Positions 44,616-53,811 of a stretch of DNA of 60,662 nt are shown in pieces. The stretch spans positions 1 to 60,662 of the forward strand of contig CANIBL010000010.1 in NCBI GenBank assembly GCA_947466225.1, read 5' to 3'. Each line of letters starts with the position of its first letter. Position 1 is the stretch's first letter. Made by a program: the position numbers and the translations under genes. The notes under the pieces were generated by a model. The model worked only from the letters and a program-made list of their open reading frames with translations. It searched no databases and had not been told where the DNA came from. The DNA comes from Deltaproteobacteria bacterium. Lineage in GTDB: Bacteria; Bdellovibrionota_B; Oligoflexia; Oligoflexales; Bog-1112.

Positions 44616-45590
44616 TTAGGGGCCTTTGTTCAATAGGTCGAGAAACGCATTATCTGTAGATAAAATCATGGAAGTCTTCTTCCCAAGTGTACTCTTATAA
44701 GTATCCAACGTTTTCATGAAAGAGTAAAACTCGGTGTCAGATTGTAGTGCTTGTGCAAAGATATCAATGGATTCCGACTCTGCCTTTCCTCGGATTTCCT
44801 GGCTTTTTCTATACGCTTCGGATTCCACTTTTTTGAGTGCCAAGTCCAATTGCCCTAAGATTTTGGCCCGCTCCCCTTGACCGGAAGAACGTATTTTGTC
44901 TGCAATCTTCATTCGTTCGGAGATCATCCGATTGTACACTTTCTCTTCCACAACTTCTTTGTACGCTACGCTTCGAATTTGTACGTCTACGATCTCAATC
45001 CCAAAGTTCTGTAGGTCTTTGTGAGCCTGTTCTGCAATGAGTTGACTCAATTTCTCGCGGCCGGTTTCAATTTTGTCCACGTCGCTGGAGATTTCTTCGA
45101 GGGTGGTATCGCTAGCATCAACTTGGAGCAGCAGCTCGGCTTCTTTCTTGTTCTTTTTGATGTCTTCAAAAATGTCATTGGTATTTCGAACGGTTTCCAA
45201 TAAGCGATAGCGAGAAACGGTATCTTTCACGATACCATCGAGAATGGTACCCATTCGCATCATGGCATTATTTACATCGCGTACGGAACGGTAAAACACC
45301 AAGGCGTCCTTGATGCGCCAGCGAGCCGACGTATCCACCCAAATGAATTTCTTATCAAGAGTGGGGATCTCGACCCGTTCGCCATCCCACTGGAGCAACC
45401 GCTTTTCAAAATATCGAACATCTTGAATGATCGGCAGCTTCATATGAAGTCCCGCATCGGTAACCGGGGTGCCGCGCACTTTTCCCAGTTCGACCAAAAT
45501 GGCCTGTTGGTGCTCCGGTAGGGTATAGGTGGAGGACAAAAAGAGTCCCAGTAACAATAAACTTCCAGCAAGAACGAGCATATTTTTCAC
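44616..45590 (-). CDS. hflC: HflC, membrane protease modulator (SPFH family)
   Basis: HflC and HflK form a large periplasmic cage around the FtsH protease. 324 residues: an N-terminal membrane anchor, an SPFH domain with LPEHQQAILVELGKVRGTP and GLHMKLPIIQDVRYFEKRLLQWD, then a long coiled coil with NRMISERMKIADKIRSSGQGERAKI and a SESIDIFAQAL region. Directly downstream of hflK. Confidence 0.95.
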   Translation of the reverse strand: MKNMLVLAGSLLLLGLFLSSTYTLPEHQQAILVELGKVRGTPVTDAGLHMKLPIIQDVRYFEKRLLQWDGERVEIPTLDKKFIWVDTSARWRIKDALVFYRSVRDVNNAMMRMGTILDGIVKDTVSRYRLLETVRNTNDIFEDIKKNKKEAELLLQVDASDTTLEEISSDVDKIETGREKLSQLIAEQAHKDLQNFGIEIVDVQIRSVAYKEVVEEKVYNRMISERMKIADKIRSSGQGERAKILGQLDLALKKVESEAYRKSQEIRGKAESESIDIFAQALQSDTEFYSFMKTLDTYKSTLGKKTSMILSTDNAFLDLLNKGP

Positions 45591-45602
45591 GTGTAGTACC
45601 CC

Positions 45603-46712
45603 TTACTTCGATGAGCTAATGGTGGCGGAAGAAGCGGCTTTGTCTTCGCCGTCTTTTTCCATGGTGGCGGCTTTAGCTGCAGCAGCCGTAGTCGCGCTGT
45701 CAGATCCGCTCCATACCGGCAAAATTCCCTTAATCTTGGCATCGACGATGGTAAAGTGCTCCATGCGACTCATAACCTCACTCATGGTTTCGAGGTACAT
45801 ACGTTTTCGGGTGAGGGAGGGAGACTTGTGATAGGCCACGAGCATCTGCCTAAACTTCTCTGCATCCCCTTTAGAGCGGTTGACCACATCCACTGCATAG
45901 GCTTCGGCCTCAGAGAGTACGCGATCGGCTTTACCTTGGGCCTCAGGCATAATCTTGTTGTAGTGACCCAATGCTTGGTTGATCAGCTGCTCTTTCTCCT
46001 GCTTGGCGATGTTGATTTCGTTGAAGGCTGGTTGCACCTTATCTGGCGGCGTTACGTTTTGCAGGGATACCTTGGTAATCAAAATCCCCATATCGTAGTG
46101 GTCAATGGTTTCTTGGGTGAGGGTCTTCGCGCGTTGGGCGATGGATACCCGGTCTGTGGTCAATACATCGCTCACGAGTTTATCGCCGACCACGCGGCGC
46201 ATAACCGCAATCGAACTGTCGCGAATGTTTTTTTCTACATTCAAGGCATTAAACAGGAATTTACGGGCATCGTGGATCTTGTACTGCAGGATCCATTCTA
46301 CCTTTGCTACGTTTAAATCGCCTGTGAGCATCAGGCTCTCTTGGCGAGCCCGATCATCACTCAACGTCGATTCCGCCCGAAACCCAAATTGGAGTTCGTG
46401 AATGCGGGTGACTTCGATTTTGTAGACCTGATCAATCCCAAAGGGGAGGATAAAGTGGGGGCCTTCTTCTGCCACCCCATAATAGGCGCCAAACCGAGTA
46501 ATCACACCCTGTTGAGAGGGCTCTACTTTATAAAAGGAAGAGATTCCTGCGTATACCCCCACGCATAGAATCAAGAGCATCATCTGCAATCGGTTGTTGG
46601 ATTCAGGTTCAGAAGAAGAGGTGCCACCAGAGGATTTTTTTCCTAGGTTGCCCATCATCTTGTTGAGATCCTGCATGATCTGTTCAAAGCTTTTTCCTGT
46701 CGGTTCACTCAT
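45603..46712 (-). CDS. hflK: HflK, membrane protease modulator (SPFH family)
   Basis: Partner of HflC. ATG 46712 gives MSEPTGKSFEQIMQDLNKMM, a Gly/Ser-rich stretch, one helix (about 48-65), the SPFH domain with YKVEPSQQGVITRFGAYYGV and GPHFILPFGIDQVYKIEV, and the coiled coil with NQALGHYNKIMPEAQGKADRVL. The tail is Ala/Ser/Lys-rich. A longer frame to 46769 is open, but the homology starts at 46712. First gene of hflK-hflC-CPBP. Confidence 0.95.
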   Translation of the reverse strand: MSEPTGKSFEQIMQDLNKMMGNLGKKSSGGTSSSEPESNNRLQMMLLILCVGVYAGISSFYKVEPSQQGVITRFGAYYGVAEEGPHFILPFGIDQVYKIEVTRIHELQFGFRAESTLSDDRARQESLMLTGDLNVAKVEWILQYKIHDARKFLFNALNVEKNIRDSSIAVMRRVVGDKLVSDVLTTDRVSIAQRAKTLTQETIDHYDMGILITKVSLQNVTPPDKVQPAFNEINIAKQEKEQLINQALGHYNKIMPEAQGKADRVLSEAEAYAVDVVNRSKGDAEKFRQMLVAYHKSPSLTRKRMYLETMSEVMSRMEHFTIVDAKIKGILPVWSGSDSATTAAAAKAATMEKDGEDKAASSATISSSK

Positions 46713-46883
46713 CGGAATTTGGCTCCCCCTTGCAACGACCCACGCATACTGCGCAAAACACACAAACACAAAAGTTTAGTTGTGTCACAGGGCGCGGAGG
46801 ATCTCAATAGCGATCTTCCAGTTGACGAACGGCTTAGATGTATCTATCTAAAAGGTCGTCATATTTTTCGAAAGGGTGTCGAG

Positions 46884-47381
46884 ATGCGAAAATATTGTGC
46901 AGGTGTGATGTTGATGGCTGGAAGTTGGATGGCATTCGGAGCGGGAGCCGTAGCGGACCCCTGCACATTCCAGCTCTACGGTACCGATAGCATGATGTAC
47001 ATGGATGCGGCCACAGGCGGCAAGAAGGTAGATAAGATCACCATCCCTGGCTCTTGCAAGGCCTATACAGTACATTTGCGCCACGCCGGTACGTTGCCGC
47101 TTGCCGCCATGGGACACAACTGGTTGCTGGTAGATCCGGTTCATTTCAATGACATAAACAGCTCCGCGATTAGCGCCGGCACAACAGGCCACTACTTGCC
47201 AAAAGACCGCACGAACTTGCTTGCTGGTAGCACCATGTTGTTGGGTGGTGGAGCAAATGAACCGAAGGATGAAAAGATCGCGGTTGATACATCCAAGCTC
47301 ACAAAAGGAAAATCCTACAAAGGATTTTGTTCCTTCCCCGGACATTTCGCCATGATGAGCATGGAGGTTGTGGTTCAGTAA
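46884..47381 (+). CDS. Azurin-like blue copper protein
   Basis: A periplasmic electron carrier. ATG 46884 with AAAGGG upstream opens a signal peptide (MRKYCAGVMLMAGSWMAF..., cleavage near AVA-DP). The copper site is recognisable: the first His in MGHNWLL, then FCSFPGHFAMM, which supplies Cys, His and Met. A disulphide pair is likely from CTF and SCK. About 145 mature residues, slightly longer than Pseudomonas azurin. The redox partner is not encoded nearby. Divergent from hflK. Confidence 0.93.
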   Translation: MRKYCAGVMLMAGSWMAFGAGAVADPCTFQLYGTDSMMYMDAATGGKKVDKITIPGSCKAYTVHLRHAGTLPLAAMGHNWLLVDPVHFNDINSSAISAGTTGHYLPKDRTNLLAGSTMLLGGGANEPKDEKIAVDTSKLTKGKSYKGFCSFPGHFAMMSMEVVVQ

Positions 47382-47393
47382 AAGGAAATACCT

Positions 47394-48569
47394 GTGCCCC
47401 ACTGGGTCCCATCGTCATGGAGCGCCTTCTCCGCGCAGCAGCAGCCAGTTTACGCAGAGGAAGCACAGCTGGTGCGGGTTCTCACCCAAATTCGCCAGTC
47501 CCCCCCTCTCGTTTCCGTCGCTGCCATTGAAGCCTTGCGTGTTGCAATAGCTGAAGCTGCTGCTGGAGAACGATTTTTACTTCAAGGCGGTGATTGCGCG
47601 GAAAGATTCCAAGACTGCACCGTTTCAGAAGTCCGAACCAAACTGGGGATTCTCTCCCAGCTTGCGCTTGTACTCAACACGGTCACAAAGAAACCGGTTC
47701 TCACCATTGGACGAATTGCGGGTCAATATGCCAAGCCTCGCTCTCTAGATATGGAGCAGCAAGCGGGTATGTTACCCATTCCCAGTTTTCGCGGGGACAA
47801 TGTAAACCGTCGATCTCTCAGCTGGAAGGCAAGGCAAGCAGATCCACGCCGCCTATGGGTGGGGCATCAGTGCGCTGCCATTACCCATGAACATTTGCGG
47901 GCTCTATGTACAAGCCCATTTTATACTTCTCATGAAGGATTGCTTCTTCCCTATGAAGAAGCCGTGACCTATCAAGTACCCGCGTATGGCCGCTATTACA
48001 ATCTTGGGGCCCATTTTCTTTGGATTGGAGATCGAACGAGGCAACTCACAGGGGCGCACGTTGAGTTCTTTCGCGGCATTGCCAATCCAATTGGCATCAA
48101 GCTTGGCCCCAGTGTGTCCCCAACCGAATTGGCGCAGTTACTCGATATTTTGAATCCCCATCGTCAGCAAGGTCGGATTACCCTTATCACACGATTGGGG
48201 GCCCACAATGTACCCACATTGTTACCGCCACTCATTCATGCCGTGCAAGATGCTGATCATTCGGTGCTGTGGGTCTGTGATCCCATGCATGGGAATGGAT
48301 TTATCGCGGAGACCGGATATAAGACTCGGGATTTTACCACCATCTGTGCAGATCTGGATCGTACTGATGCCGTACATCGCGCCTGTGGCTCTCGCTTGGG
48401 TGGCTTGCACATCGAAGTAACAGGAAATGCAGTAACAGAATGTATCGGAGGACCTGAGGGCATACGCCTCTGTGATGTGCCCAACAACTACCAAACCTAT
48501 TGTGACCCTCGTCTTAATGCCGTGCAAAGTTTAGCTTTGGTGTCGCAGCTTACCAGTCTTTCGTTATAA
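47394..48569 (+). CDS. Class II DAHP synthase (3-deoxy-7-phosphoheptulonate synthase)
   Basis: First step of aromatic amino-acid synthesis, joining PEP and erythrose 4-phosphate. 391 residues of the plant/Mycobacterium type: LLQGGDCAERF, RIAGQYAKPRS, WIGDRTRQLTGAHVEF, GIKLGPSV, RLGAHNV, CDPMHGNGF and the C-terminal HIEVTGNAVTECIGG. It is shorter than the usual ~450 residues and lacks the N-terminal allosteric extension. The start is GTG 47394 after AAGGAAA. Confidence 0.95.
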   Translation: MPHWVPSSWSAFSAQQQPVYAEEAQLVRVLTQIRQSPPLVSVAAIEALRVAIAEAAAGERFLLQGGDCAERFQDCTVSEVRTKLGILSQLALVLNTVTKKPVLTIGRIAGQYAKPRSLDMEQQAGMLPIPSFRGDNVNRRSLSWKARQADPRRLWVGHQCAAITHEHLRALCTSPFYTSHEGLLLPYEEAVTYQVPAYGRYYNLGAHFLWIGDRTRQLTGAHVEFFRGIANPIGIKLGPSVSPTELAQLLDILNPHRQQGRITLITRLGAHNVPTLLPPLIHAVQDADHSVLWVCDPMHGNGFIAETGYKTRDFTTICADLDRTDAVHRACGSRLGGLHIEVTGNAVTECIGGPEGIRLCDVPNNYQTYCDPRLNAVQSLALVSQLTSLSL

Positions 48570-48590
48570 CTGATGTTACGCATGATTGAA

Positions 48591-48634
48591 TTTTTTACTG
48601 GGGCACCAGCTGCGCAGTTTCCCCATAAAAAAAG
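48591..48634. terminator. Bidirectional terminator, CTGCGCAG-type palindrome family
   Basis: A run of T at 48591-48596, then GGGGCACCAGCTGCGCAG and TTTCCCC, then a run of A at 48627-48633. It separates the convergent DAHP synthase and endonuclease genes. Reverse orientation; here the outer stem is GGGG/CCCC. Confidence 0.75.
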
Positions 48635-48652
48635 CACACCCTGATTTACTCA

Positions 48653-49435
48653 CTACAAAAACGGGTTCTCATTCCCCTGAATGCGGGCAATCTTCCTCCC
48701 CCGTTCTCTTTCAAACGCATCAGGGGGATAGTCCCGGTTCCACTGCTCCAATAATCCGCGATTCGTATCGTTCACCAGATGAAACCCTGGATACCGAGCC
48801 TCCATGTACTTGTAGGTTCGAGCCACAAACCCTCGCACCTCTGGACGCGGTTCTACGACCCCATGCGCAATTTTGGTCTGACATCGACCGAACATGGGCG
48901 CAACCCCTGGCAACAGTCCCACGGGAAAATCGGCCCGTAGTTGGTTCACCTCCCCAATGGCAGGCACAAGATTATAGAGATCTGCCTCCATCTGCTTGAA
49001 AGATTGGGAGGCTACCCTCGCACAGGAACGACCTCGATAGGCTTCCCCTGAGTGATGTACACAGGAAGGAGCTCCGCTCCGCCATTCCACAAAAGCTTGA
49101 CCAAAAGCATGAGCCGGTACAATGTGCTCCCACTCCAGCCGATGGGCACGGGGCGTATCGTGAAGCGGTTTATAGCCGCAGGCGCTATGATCTACATGCT
49201 TTCCGCTAAAGCGGCATCCACAGTAGAATGTATAAGGATACGCTTGGTACAAAACGGCCGCTATTTTTTTTGCCTCGGAAAAATCTCGAACTGTAGGTGC
49301 CGGCAGTGGGCGTTGTTTTGGTATCGAAGCCACAATTTTTACAGGCGATCGCAGCCTCATCTCTGGATGTAGATAGAGGTAAAAAGCACTTCCCAATAAG
49401 ACGAGAAGAGATAACCTGATCCATCGGGTACGCAC
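48653..49435 (-). CDS. endA: Endonuclease I family periplasmic nuclease
   Basis: 260 residues with an N-terminal hydrophobic signal (RLSLLVLLGSAFYLYL). The EndA/NucM domain contains YTFYCGCRF, the catalytic RLEWEHIVPAHAFG (beta-beta-alpha-metal histidine), EADLYNLVPAIGEVN and the Cys residues that form disulphides in the periplasm. It degrades extracellular or periplasmic DNA. Divergent from the DUF4105 gene. Confidence 0.93.
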   Translation of the reverse strand: MRTRWIRLSLLVLLGSAFYLYLHPEMRLRSPVKIVASIPKQRPLPAPTVRDFSEAKKIAAVLYQAYPYTFYCGCRFSGKHVDHSACGYKPLHDTPRAHRLEWEHIVPAHAFGQAFVEWRSGAPSCVHHSGEAYRGRSCARVASQSFKQMEADLYNLVPAIGEVNQLRADFPVGLLPGVAPMFGRCQTKIAHGVVEPRPEVRGFVARTYKYMEARYPGFHLVNDTNRGLLEQWNRDYPPDAFERERGRKIARIQGNENPFL

Positions 49436-49466
49436 AATGCCTCCAGCGTAAATTTAAGGAAGTTTT

Positions 49467-50714
49467 ATGTGGACATGTATTTTTAGCTTCGTTTTGTGGA
49501 TGTCAGCCGCTGACATTCAGGCTACCGCCATCAGTAGCGCAGCAGATACAGAATTTTACTTGCTTACCGTGGGTATTGGCGATCACATTGATGCGCGATA
49601 TGGGCATACCATCCTGCGCGTAGAAGAACCCGGGGAAGAGGTTCACAATTACAATTGGGGTACATTCAGTTTTAATGAGCCCTACTTTGCTCTGCGCTTT
49701 TTTCTCGGTAAACTGCGTTATTGGGTTGAGCCTTGGTCCGATGGTTTGGTGGATTGGAAGTATCATGATGAAGCGCGGTACGTGATTCGAGATCGACTCC
49801 AGTTGACCTCCTGGCAAAAAACCCAACTTCTGGAAGCCATTCAGATCAATCTACAGGGTGAAAATAAGTACTTCTATTATGATTTCTTCTTAAAGAATTG
49901 CTCGACCATTCCCCGAGACCATCTTAATACCATTTTACATAACCAAATTTTTACCCGATTCTCTACGTCCCATACCTCCATGCGATATCGAGACTATGTA
50001 CGAAAGTACCTCAATACCCCTTTCGGTGTGGATACCTTTTTAGAAATCGCGATGAACAGCACCATCGACTTTCCCTTGTCTCCATGGGAAGAAATGTTTT
50101 TTCCCCTTAAGTTGCGAGAGTACTTGCTCCAAATGCCAGCTGTGGATGATGCTGGAAAACCCATTCCGGGTAAAATGCTGCTGACAGATACTCGCCCTTG
50201 GATTGAAGCGCCAGAACGCCCCATTTCCTATGTGGATCTTTATTGGGTTATTTTCGCTTGGCTCGGCCTCTTTGTGCTGTATTTAGGGCGGAAATTCCAA
50301 CAGGGCCAATCCCCGATTGGGGTAATGGGCGCCTTCCTCTTGCCGTGGAGTCTATTTTCCGGGCTATTGGGGACTGTCATGGCTTTGGCATGGATGTTTT
50401 CTGAGCACATCGTGTTGCAACATAATGCCAATCTATGGTTCTTTTGGCCCTTGGATTTGGGGTTGCTCTATCCGGCTTGGCGTTGGTGCCGTGCTCGCGC
50501 GCTCCCTCCTCTGTGGAGCCAATGGGTGGTGGCACTATTGGGGGGACATTGTGCCTGTGCACTCCTTGCTGGGGGGCTTCGGATGGGGGGATGGATTCAT
50601 CAGGATATTGACAAGATTTTTGGATTTCTCCTGATTCCGCTTCTCGGGATTTATGCAATCGCCCTACATCATGCGAGAAAACAGCCTTTCCTTGCTGGTA
50701 CCCCCAAAAGTTGA
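49467..50714 (+). CDS. DUF4105 membrane protein (Lnb N-terminal-like periplasmic domain)
   Basis: ATG 49467 with AAGGAAG upstream. Signal peptide, then a periplasmic domain of about 220 residues with the DUF4105 pattern: GDHIDARYGHTILRV, YNWGTFSFNEPYFALRFFLGKLRYWV, KYFYYDFFLKNCSTIPRDHLN. The conserved H, N-C-S and R/D residues hint at a cysteine/NlpC-like hydrolase or lipid-related role. The C-terminal part has four to five helices. Function in other bacteria is unsettled. Confidence 0.8.
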   Translation: MWTCIFSFVLWMSAADIQATAISSAADTEFYLLTVGIGDHIDARYGHTILRVEEPGEEVHNYNWGTFSFNEPYFALRFFLGKLRYWVEPWSDGLVDWKYHDEARYVIRDRLQLTSWQKTQLLEAIQINLQGENKYFYYDFFLKNCSTIPRDHLNTILHNQIFTRFSTSHTSMRYRDYVRKYLNTPFGVDTFLEIAMNSTIDFPLSPWEEMFFPLKLREYLLQMPAVDDAGKPIPGKMLLTDTRPWIEAPERPISYVDLYWVIFAWLGLFVLYLGRKFQQGQSPIGVMGAFLLPWSLFSGLLGTVMALAWMFSEHIVLQHNANLWFFWPLDLGLLYPAWRWCRARALPPLWSQWVVALLGGHCACALLAGGLRMGGWIHQDIDKIFGFLLIPLLGIYAIALHHARKQPFLAGTPKS

Positions 50715-50750
50715 TATACCCTTGCCTTACCTATAAATAAGGCTAGTCAA

Positions 50751-51665
50751 ATGAAAACTTGCGGATATATTGCCCTATTGGGTCTTCCCAACGCCGGAAA
50801 AAGTACGTTGCTCAACGCCTGCATTGGCCAAAAAATTGCTGGCGTAAGCCGCAAACCGCAGACCACCCGTAACCAGATTTTGGGCATTCTCACCCGAGGA
50901 GAATCGCAGCTGTTATTCATCGATACACCTGGATTGCAGAAAAAAAATCCGGGTCTATCTTTGATGGGACGTGTGATGAATCAACAAGCGTGGACCTCCT
51001 TAAACCAAGCTGATTGCTGTGGATACTTGGTAGATGTCACCAAGGGGTTTTCCGAAGAAGATCATGTTTTCTTTTCCCAAGTCGGAAAACAAATTCATTG
51101 CCCTGTATTTTTGTTGCTCAGCAAAACGGATAAAGTTAGAGCCACAGAAGTTGACCTTCGCGTTAAAGAAGCGACTGAAATGTTGCAGCAGCACGGCCTC
51201 CAAGATCAGGTTGTAATCTATCAAATTTCCGCTAAACGGAAAGACTCTCTTGAGCCCTTTCTCAACAAAGCGGCCTCCCTGCTTGCAGAGGGACCTTGGT
51301 TGTTCCCTGAAGATGATCTGACGGATCGTCCCACCTCATTTGTATTGCAAGAATATATTCGCGAGCAAGTGTTCCGCAGCTTGGGCCAGGAACTGCCGTA
51401 CACGACTTCCGTTCGGGTAGAAAAGATGGAAGATACGGAACGATTGGTCCGGGTATTTGCTACGATTTATGCCAATCGAGACGCTCATCTACGTATGATT
51501 GTAGGCGAGGGAGGCTCCATGATTAAGAAAATTGGATGTGAATCTCGCATTCAGCTGGAAACCTTTTTGGGTAAAAAGGTCTTTTTGGATCTTCGTGTTA
51601 AAACCAAACTGAATTGGGTGGAGTCTTCCTCTCATATTGAAGAGTTGTTGGAACTAACCTTGTAA
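50751..51665 (+). CDS. era: GTPase Era
   Basis: Era binds 16S rRNA and is essential for 30S maturation. 304 residues: G1 LLGLPNAGKST, G2/SRKPQTTRNQILGI, G3 FIDTPGLQ, G4 LSKTDKV, G5 ISAKRKDS, and a C-terminal KH domain with VGEGGSMIKKIGCESRIQLETFLGKKVFLDL. Start ATG 50751. A terminator of the CTGCGCAG type follows before hemH. Confidence 0.96.
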   Translation: MKTCGYIALLGLPNAGKSTLLNACIGQKIAGVSRKPQTTRNQILGILTRGESQLLFIDTPGLQKKNPGLSLMGRVMNQQAWTSLNQADCCGYLVDVTKGFSEEDHVFFSQVGKQIHCPVFLLLSKTDKVRATEVDLRVKEATEMLQQHGLQDQVVIYQISAKRKDSLEPFLNKAASLLAEGPWLFPEDDLTDRPTSFVLQEYIREQVFRSLGQELPYTTSVRVEKMEDTERLVRVFATIYANRDAHLRMIVGEGGSMIKKIGCESRIQLETFLGKKVFLDLRVKTKLNWVESSSHIEELLELTL

Positions 51666-51713
51666 TTTTTATTTTTTTTGGAACCAGTTGCGGGGTTTCC
51701 AAAACAAAAAAAA
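51665..51713. terminator. Terminator, CTGCGCAG-type palindrome family (diverged core)
   Basis: A T-rich stretch (51666-51679), GGAACCAGTTGCGGGGTTTCC (written as GGAACCAG, TTGCGGGG, TTTCC), then an A-rich tract (51701-51713). Unlike most copies it lies between genes on the same strand (era and hemH). The core has lost the exact CTGCGCAG palindrome, but the GGAA/TTCC stem is kept. Confidence 0.65.
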
Positions 51714-51725
51714 TAGGATCCTCCT

Positions 51726-52703
51726 ATGAAAAAAAAAACCGGTCTCCTCATCGCCAACGTAGGCTCTCCTTTATCTCCTCGTAGAGGTGATGTCCGCCGG
51801 TACTTGCCAAAATTCTTGATGGACCCCAAGATTTTGCCTCTCCCATGGCCTCTGCGTGCCCTTTTGGTCTACGGTTGCATCGCACCCTTTCGAGCCGGAG
51901 GCGCTGCCAAACGATATCAAAAAATTTGGACTCCGGAGGGCCCTCCGTTGGTCGTACAAACCGAAGCTTTTGTAGCGGGTTTGCAACGAGAGCTGGGAGA
52001 TACATACATTGTACGCACCGGTATGGCCCTTGGTGCCCCCTCTATCAAGTCAGCTATGGAGGACTTGTGGCAGCAATGTGATCGTATCCTCTTCCTTCCC
52101 CTCTTTCCCCAGTATGCCGACTCCAGCAATGGGGCCGTGCTGGCGAAATTTTTTCACTATCTTGCGAAAAAGCATACTACGTTTTGTCCTGAACTGCATA
52201 CGTTACCTGCTTTTAACTCAGAACCTTTCTATCTTGATTCCATGGTAGACCTTCTTCAATCTGAGTATCAACCGGATCGACACGAGCATCTCCTCTTTAG
52301 CTATCATGGACTGCCACAAGCTGCGGTGAAGTCTTCCCTCGCAGAAAGAGGCCCCTGCTATCCCACCCAATGCCGGGTGACAACAGAGAGTGTTGCGCTG
52401 AAAATGGGACTTTCACCTGAAACCTACAGTACATGCTTTCAATCCAGGCTGGGTCTGCAAGCCTGGACAGAGCCTTATGTGGAAGAGGCACTACTCGCCC
52501 TATATGCCCGTGGAATCCGAAGAGTGGCAATCGTGTGCCCTGGATTTTCTGCTGACTGTCTAGAGACTCAACTCGAGCTGGGAGTAGAATTACAGGATTG
52601 GTGGAAAAAGCAGGGTGGCATTTCAATCCACCTACTTCCTTGCCTAAATGCCCGGCCTTTTTGGATTCACCAAACCGCAAAATGGATCTTATCCCTTCGG
52701 TAA
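51726..52703 (+). CDS. hemH: Ferrochelatase
   Basis: Inserts iron into protoporphyrin IX (or coproporphyrin III) to make haem. 325 residues: LLIANVGSPLSPRRGDVRRYLPKFL at the start, PLFPQYADSSNGAV, the catalytic His in LLFSYHGLP and the Glu in ADCLETQLELG. The start is ATG 51726 after AGGATCC. The motor-like operon starts 69 nt downstream, probably from its own promoter. Confidence 0.94.
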   Translation: MKKKTGLLIANVGSPLSPRRGDVRRYLPKFLMDPKILPLPWPLRALLVYGCIAPFRAGGAAKRYQKIWTPEGPPLVVQTEAFVAGLQRELGDTYIVRTGMALGAPSIKSAMEDLWQQCDRILFLPLFPQYADSSNGAVLAKFFHYLAKKHTTFCPELHTLPAFNSEPFYLDSMVDLLQSEYQPDRHEHLLFSYHGLPQAAVKSSLAERGPCYPTQCRVTTESVALKMGLSPETYSTCFQSRLGLQAWTEPYVEEALLALYARGIRRVAIVCPGFSADCLETQLELGVELQDWWKKQGGISIHLLPCLNARPFWIHQTAKWILSLR

Positions 52704-52706
52704 TTC

Positions 52707-52733
52707 TTGCCCACTTTAGTTCTATCTTATAGA
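52707..52733 (+). promoter_or_regulatory. Possible promoter of the motor-like operon
   Basis: TTGCCC (52707-52712) and TATAGA (52728-52733) with a 15-nt spacer, shorter than ideal. The first gene starts at 52772. No flagellar sigma-28 or sigma-54 signature was seen. Confidence 0.3.
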
Positions 52734-52771
52734 TCCGATGGACTCTGTAACTCACTTTTACAGGGTTCATT

Positions 52772-53806
52772 ATGTATAAGAAAATTTTCACTGCATTTCT
52801 CACGCTTTACTCTGTCTCCTTCCCTTTCTTTTTGCATGGAAAAGAAAAGGCTACCAAGGAAGAGGCATTTCTTAACTCTCGCAGCTTTATCCATTCTGTG
52901 GATCTGTTGCTGGAAGATTTTAAGAAAGATCTCGAATCAGATGTGTTCAAAAGACCTATGGTCAGTTTGCTCACCTCGTACACCCAATCCTCTAACCTAT
53001 CCGATGAGTTTCGAACTCATATCGTCGGTCGGATTGTTGGGAATGCCTTGGCGGCTGGTGGTGGCTACAAAATGGTGAAATGCATGGAATGCCTCACCGT
53101 TCGTATGGAGCTCTCCAATGAAGACATTCTCCTGAAAAAGGGGGTTAATACTCGCGAAGAAATCCAAGAACTAATGAAAAAATACTCTGCTACCGGATGG
53201 ACGGAAGTCACCGTATCTCAAATCGGGTCCTCTCTCCTGCTTCATATCGGAGTATTTACAGCCTCTGGGGAAAATGTATTCTCGAAAGAATATCAAAAAC
53301 CTGTCTACCATATCCGAGATGCTGGAGCTGTTTTCTCTTTAGATATGAATTTCGCCTCGCCAAAAAAATCTAGCGTAGGTGGATTGATGGGAGGACGTTT
53401 GAGCTTGGGCCAACGCGTACCCCGCTTTGGAGATGTAGGGATTTTTGGCTCTAGTTATTTCTCCGCAACAATCCGAGAGCCGCTTAGCATATTTGGCTTA
53501 ATGTTTGATGTTGACCTAAACGATTCATTTCAAAGCTACTGGACCATCGGATCCTTGCTCTTTACCAATGACATTGGGGTTGCAGTTCACAACCAATCGA
53601 GCCAAGTGCTGTATGCGCCTGGTTTGAAGTTTAAATTTGGCTCTCTTTTCCATCTGAGAGCCTCTTACAACATGTTCAAAGGATTCCCTTCTCAAAAGCA
53701 AAAAGAGGAGGACGAAAAGACAGCAGAAAAAACGGATGTAATTGCAAAACCCTCTGAAACCTTGCCAGCGATGATTGTCCTGGGTCTTGGCATTGATATA
53801 GGGTGA
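52772..53806 (+). CDS. FlgO-like exported protein with barrel-like C-terminus (motor-like operon gene 1)
   Basis: Signal peptide (MYKKIFTAFLTLYSVSFPFFLHG). Residues about 30-180 follow the plan of FlgO/CsgG-type domains: a leading helix, VSLLTSYTQSSNL, a GRIVGNALAAGGGYKMV helix-strand unit, MELSNEDILLKKGVNTREEIQELMKKYSA and SLLLHIGVFTASGENVF. The C-terminal ~160 residues alternate polar and hydrophobic residues with many Gly and aromatic residues and end VLGLGIDIG, like an outer-membrane barrel. FlgO contributes an outer-membrane ring part in Vibrio; the match here is by pattern. Confidence 0.62.
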   Translation: MYKKIFTAFLTLYSVSFPFFLHGKEKATKEEAFLNSRSFIHSVDLLLEDFKKDLESDVFKRPMVSLLTSYTQSSNLSDEFRTHIVGRIVGNALAAGGGYKMVKCMECLTVRMELSNEDILLKKGVNTREEIQELMKKYSATGWTEVTVSQIGSSLLLHIGVFTASGENVFSKEYQKPVYHIRDAGAVFSLDMNFASPKKSSVGGLMGGRLSLGQRVPRFGDVGIFGSSYFSATIREPLSIFGLMFDVDLNDSFQSYWTIGSLLFTNDIGVAVHNQSSQVLYAPGLKFKFGSLFHLRASYNMFKGFPSQKQKEEDEKTAEKTDVIAKPSETLPAMIVLGLGIDIG

Positions 53807-53811
53807 TACAC

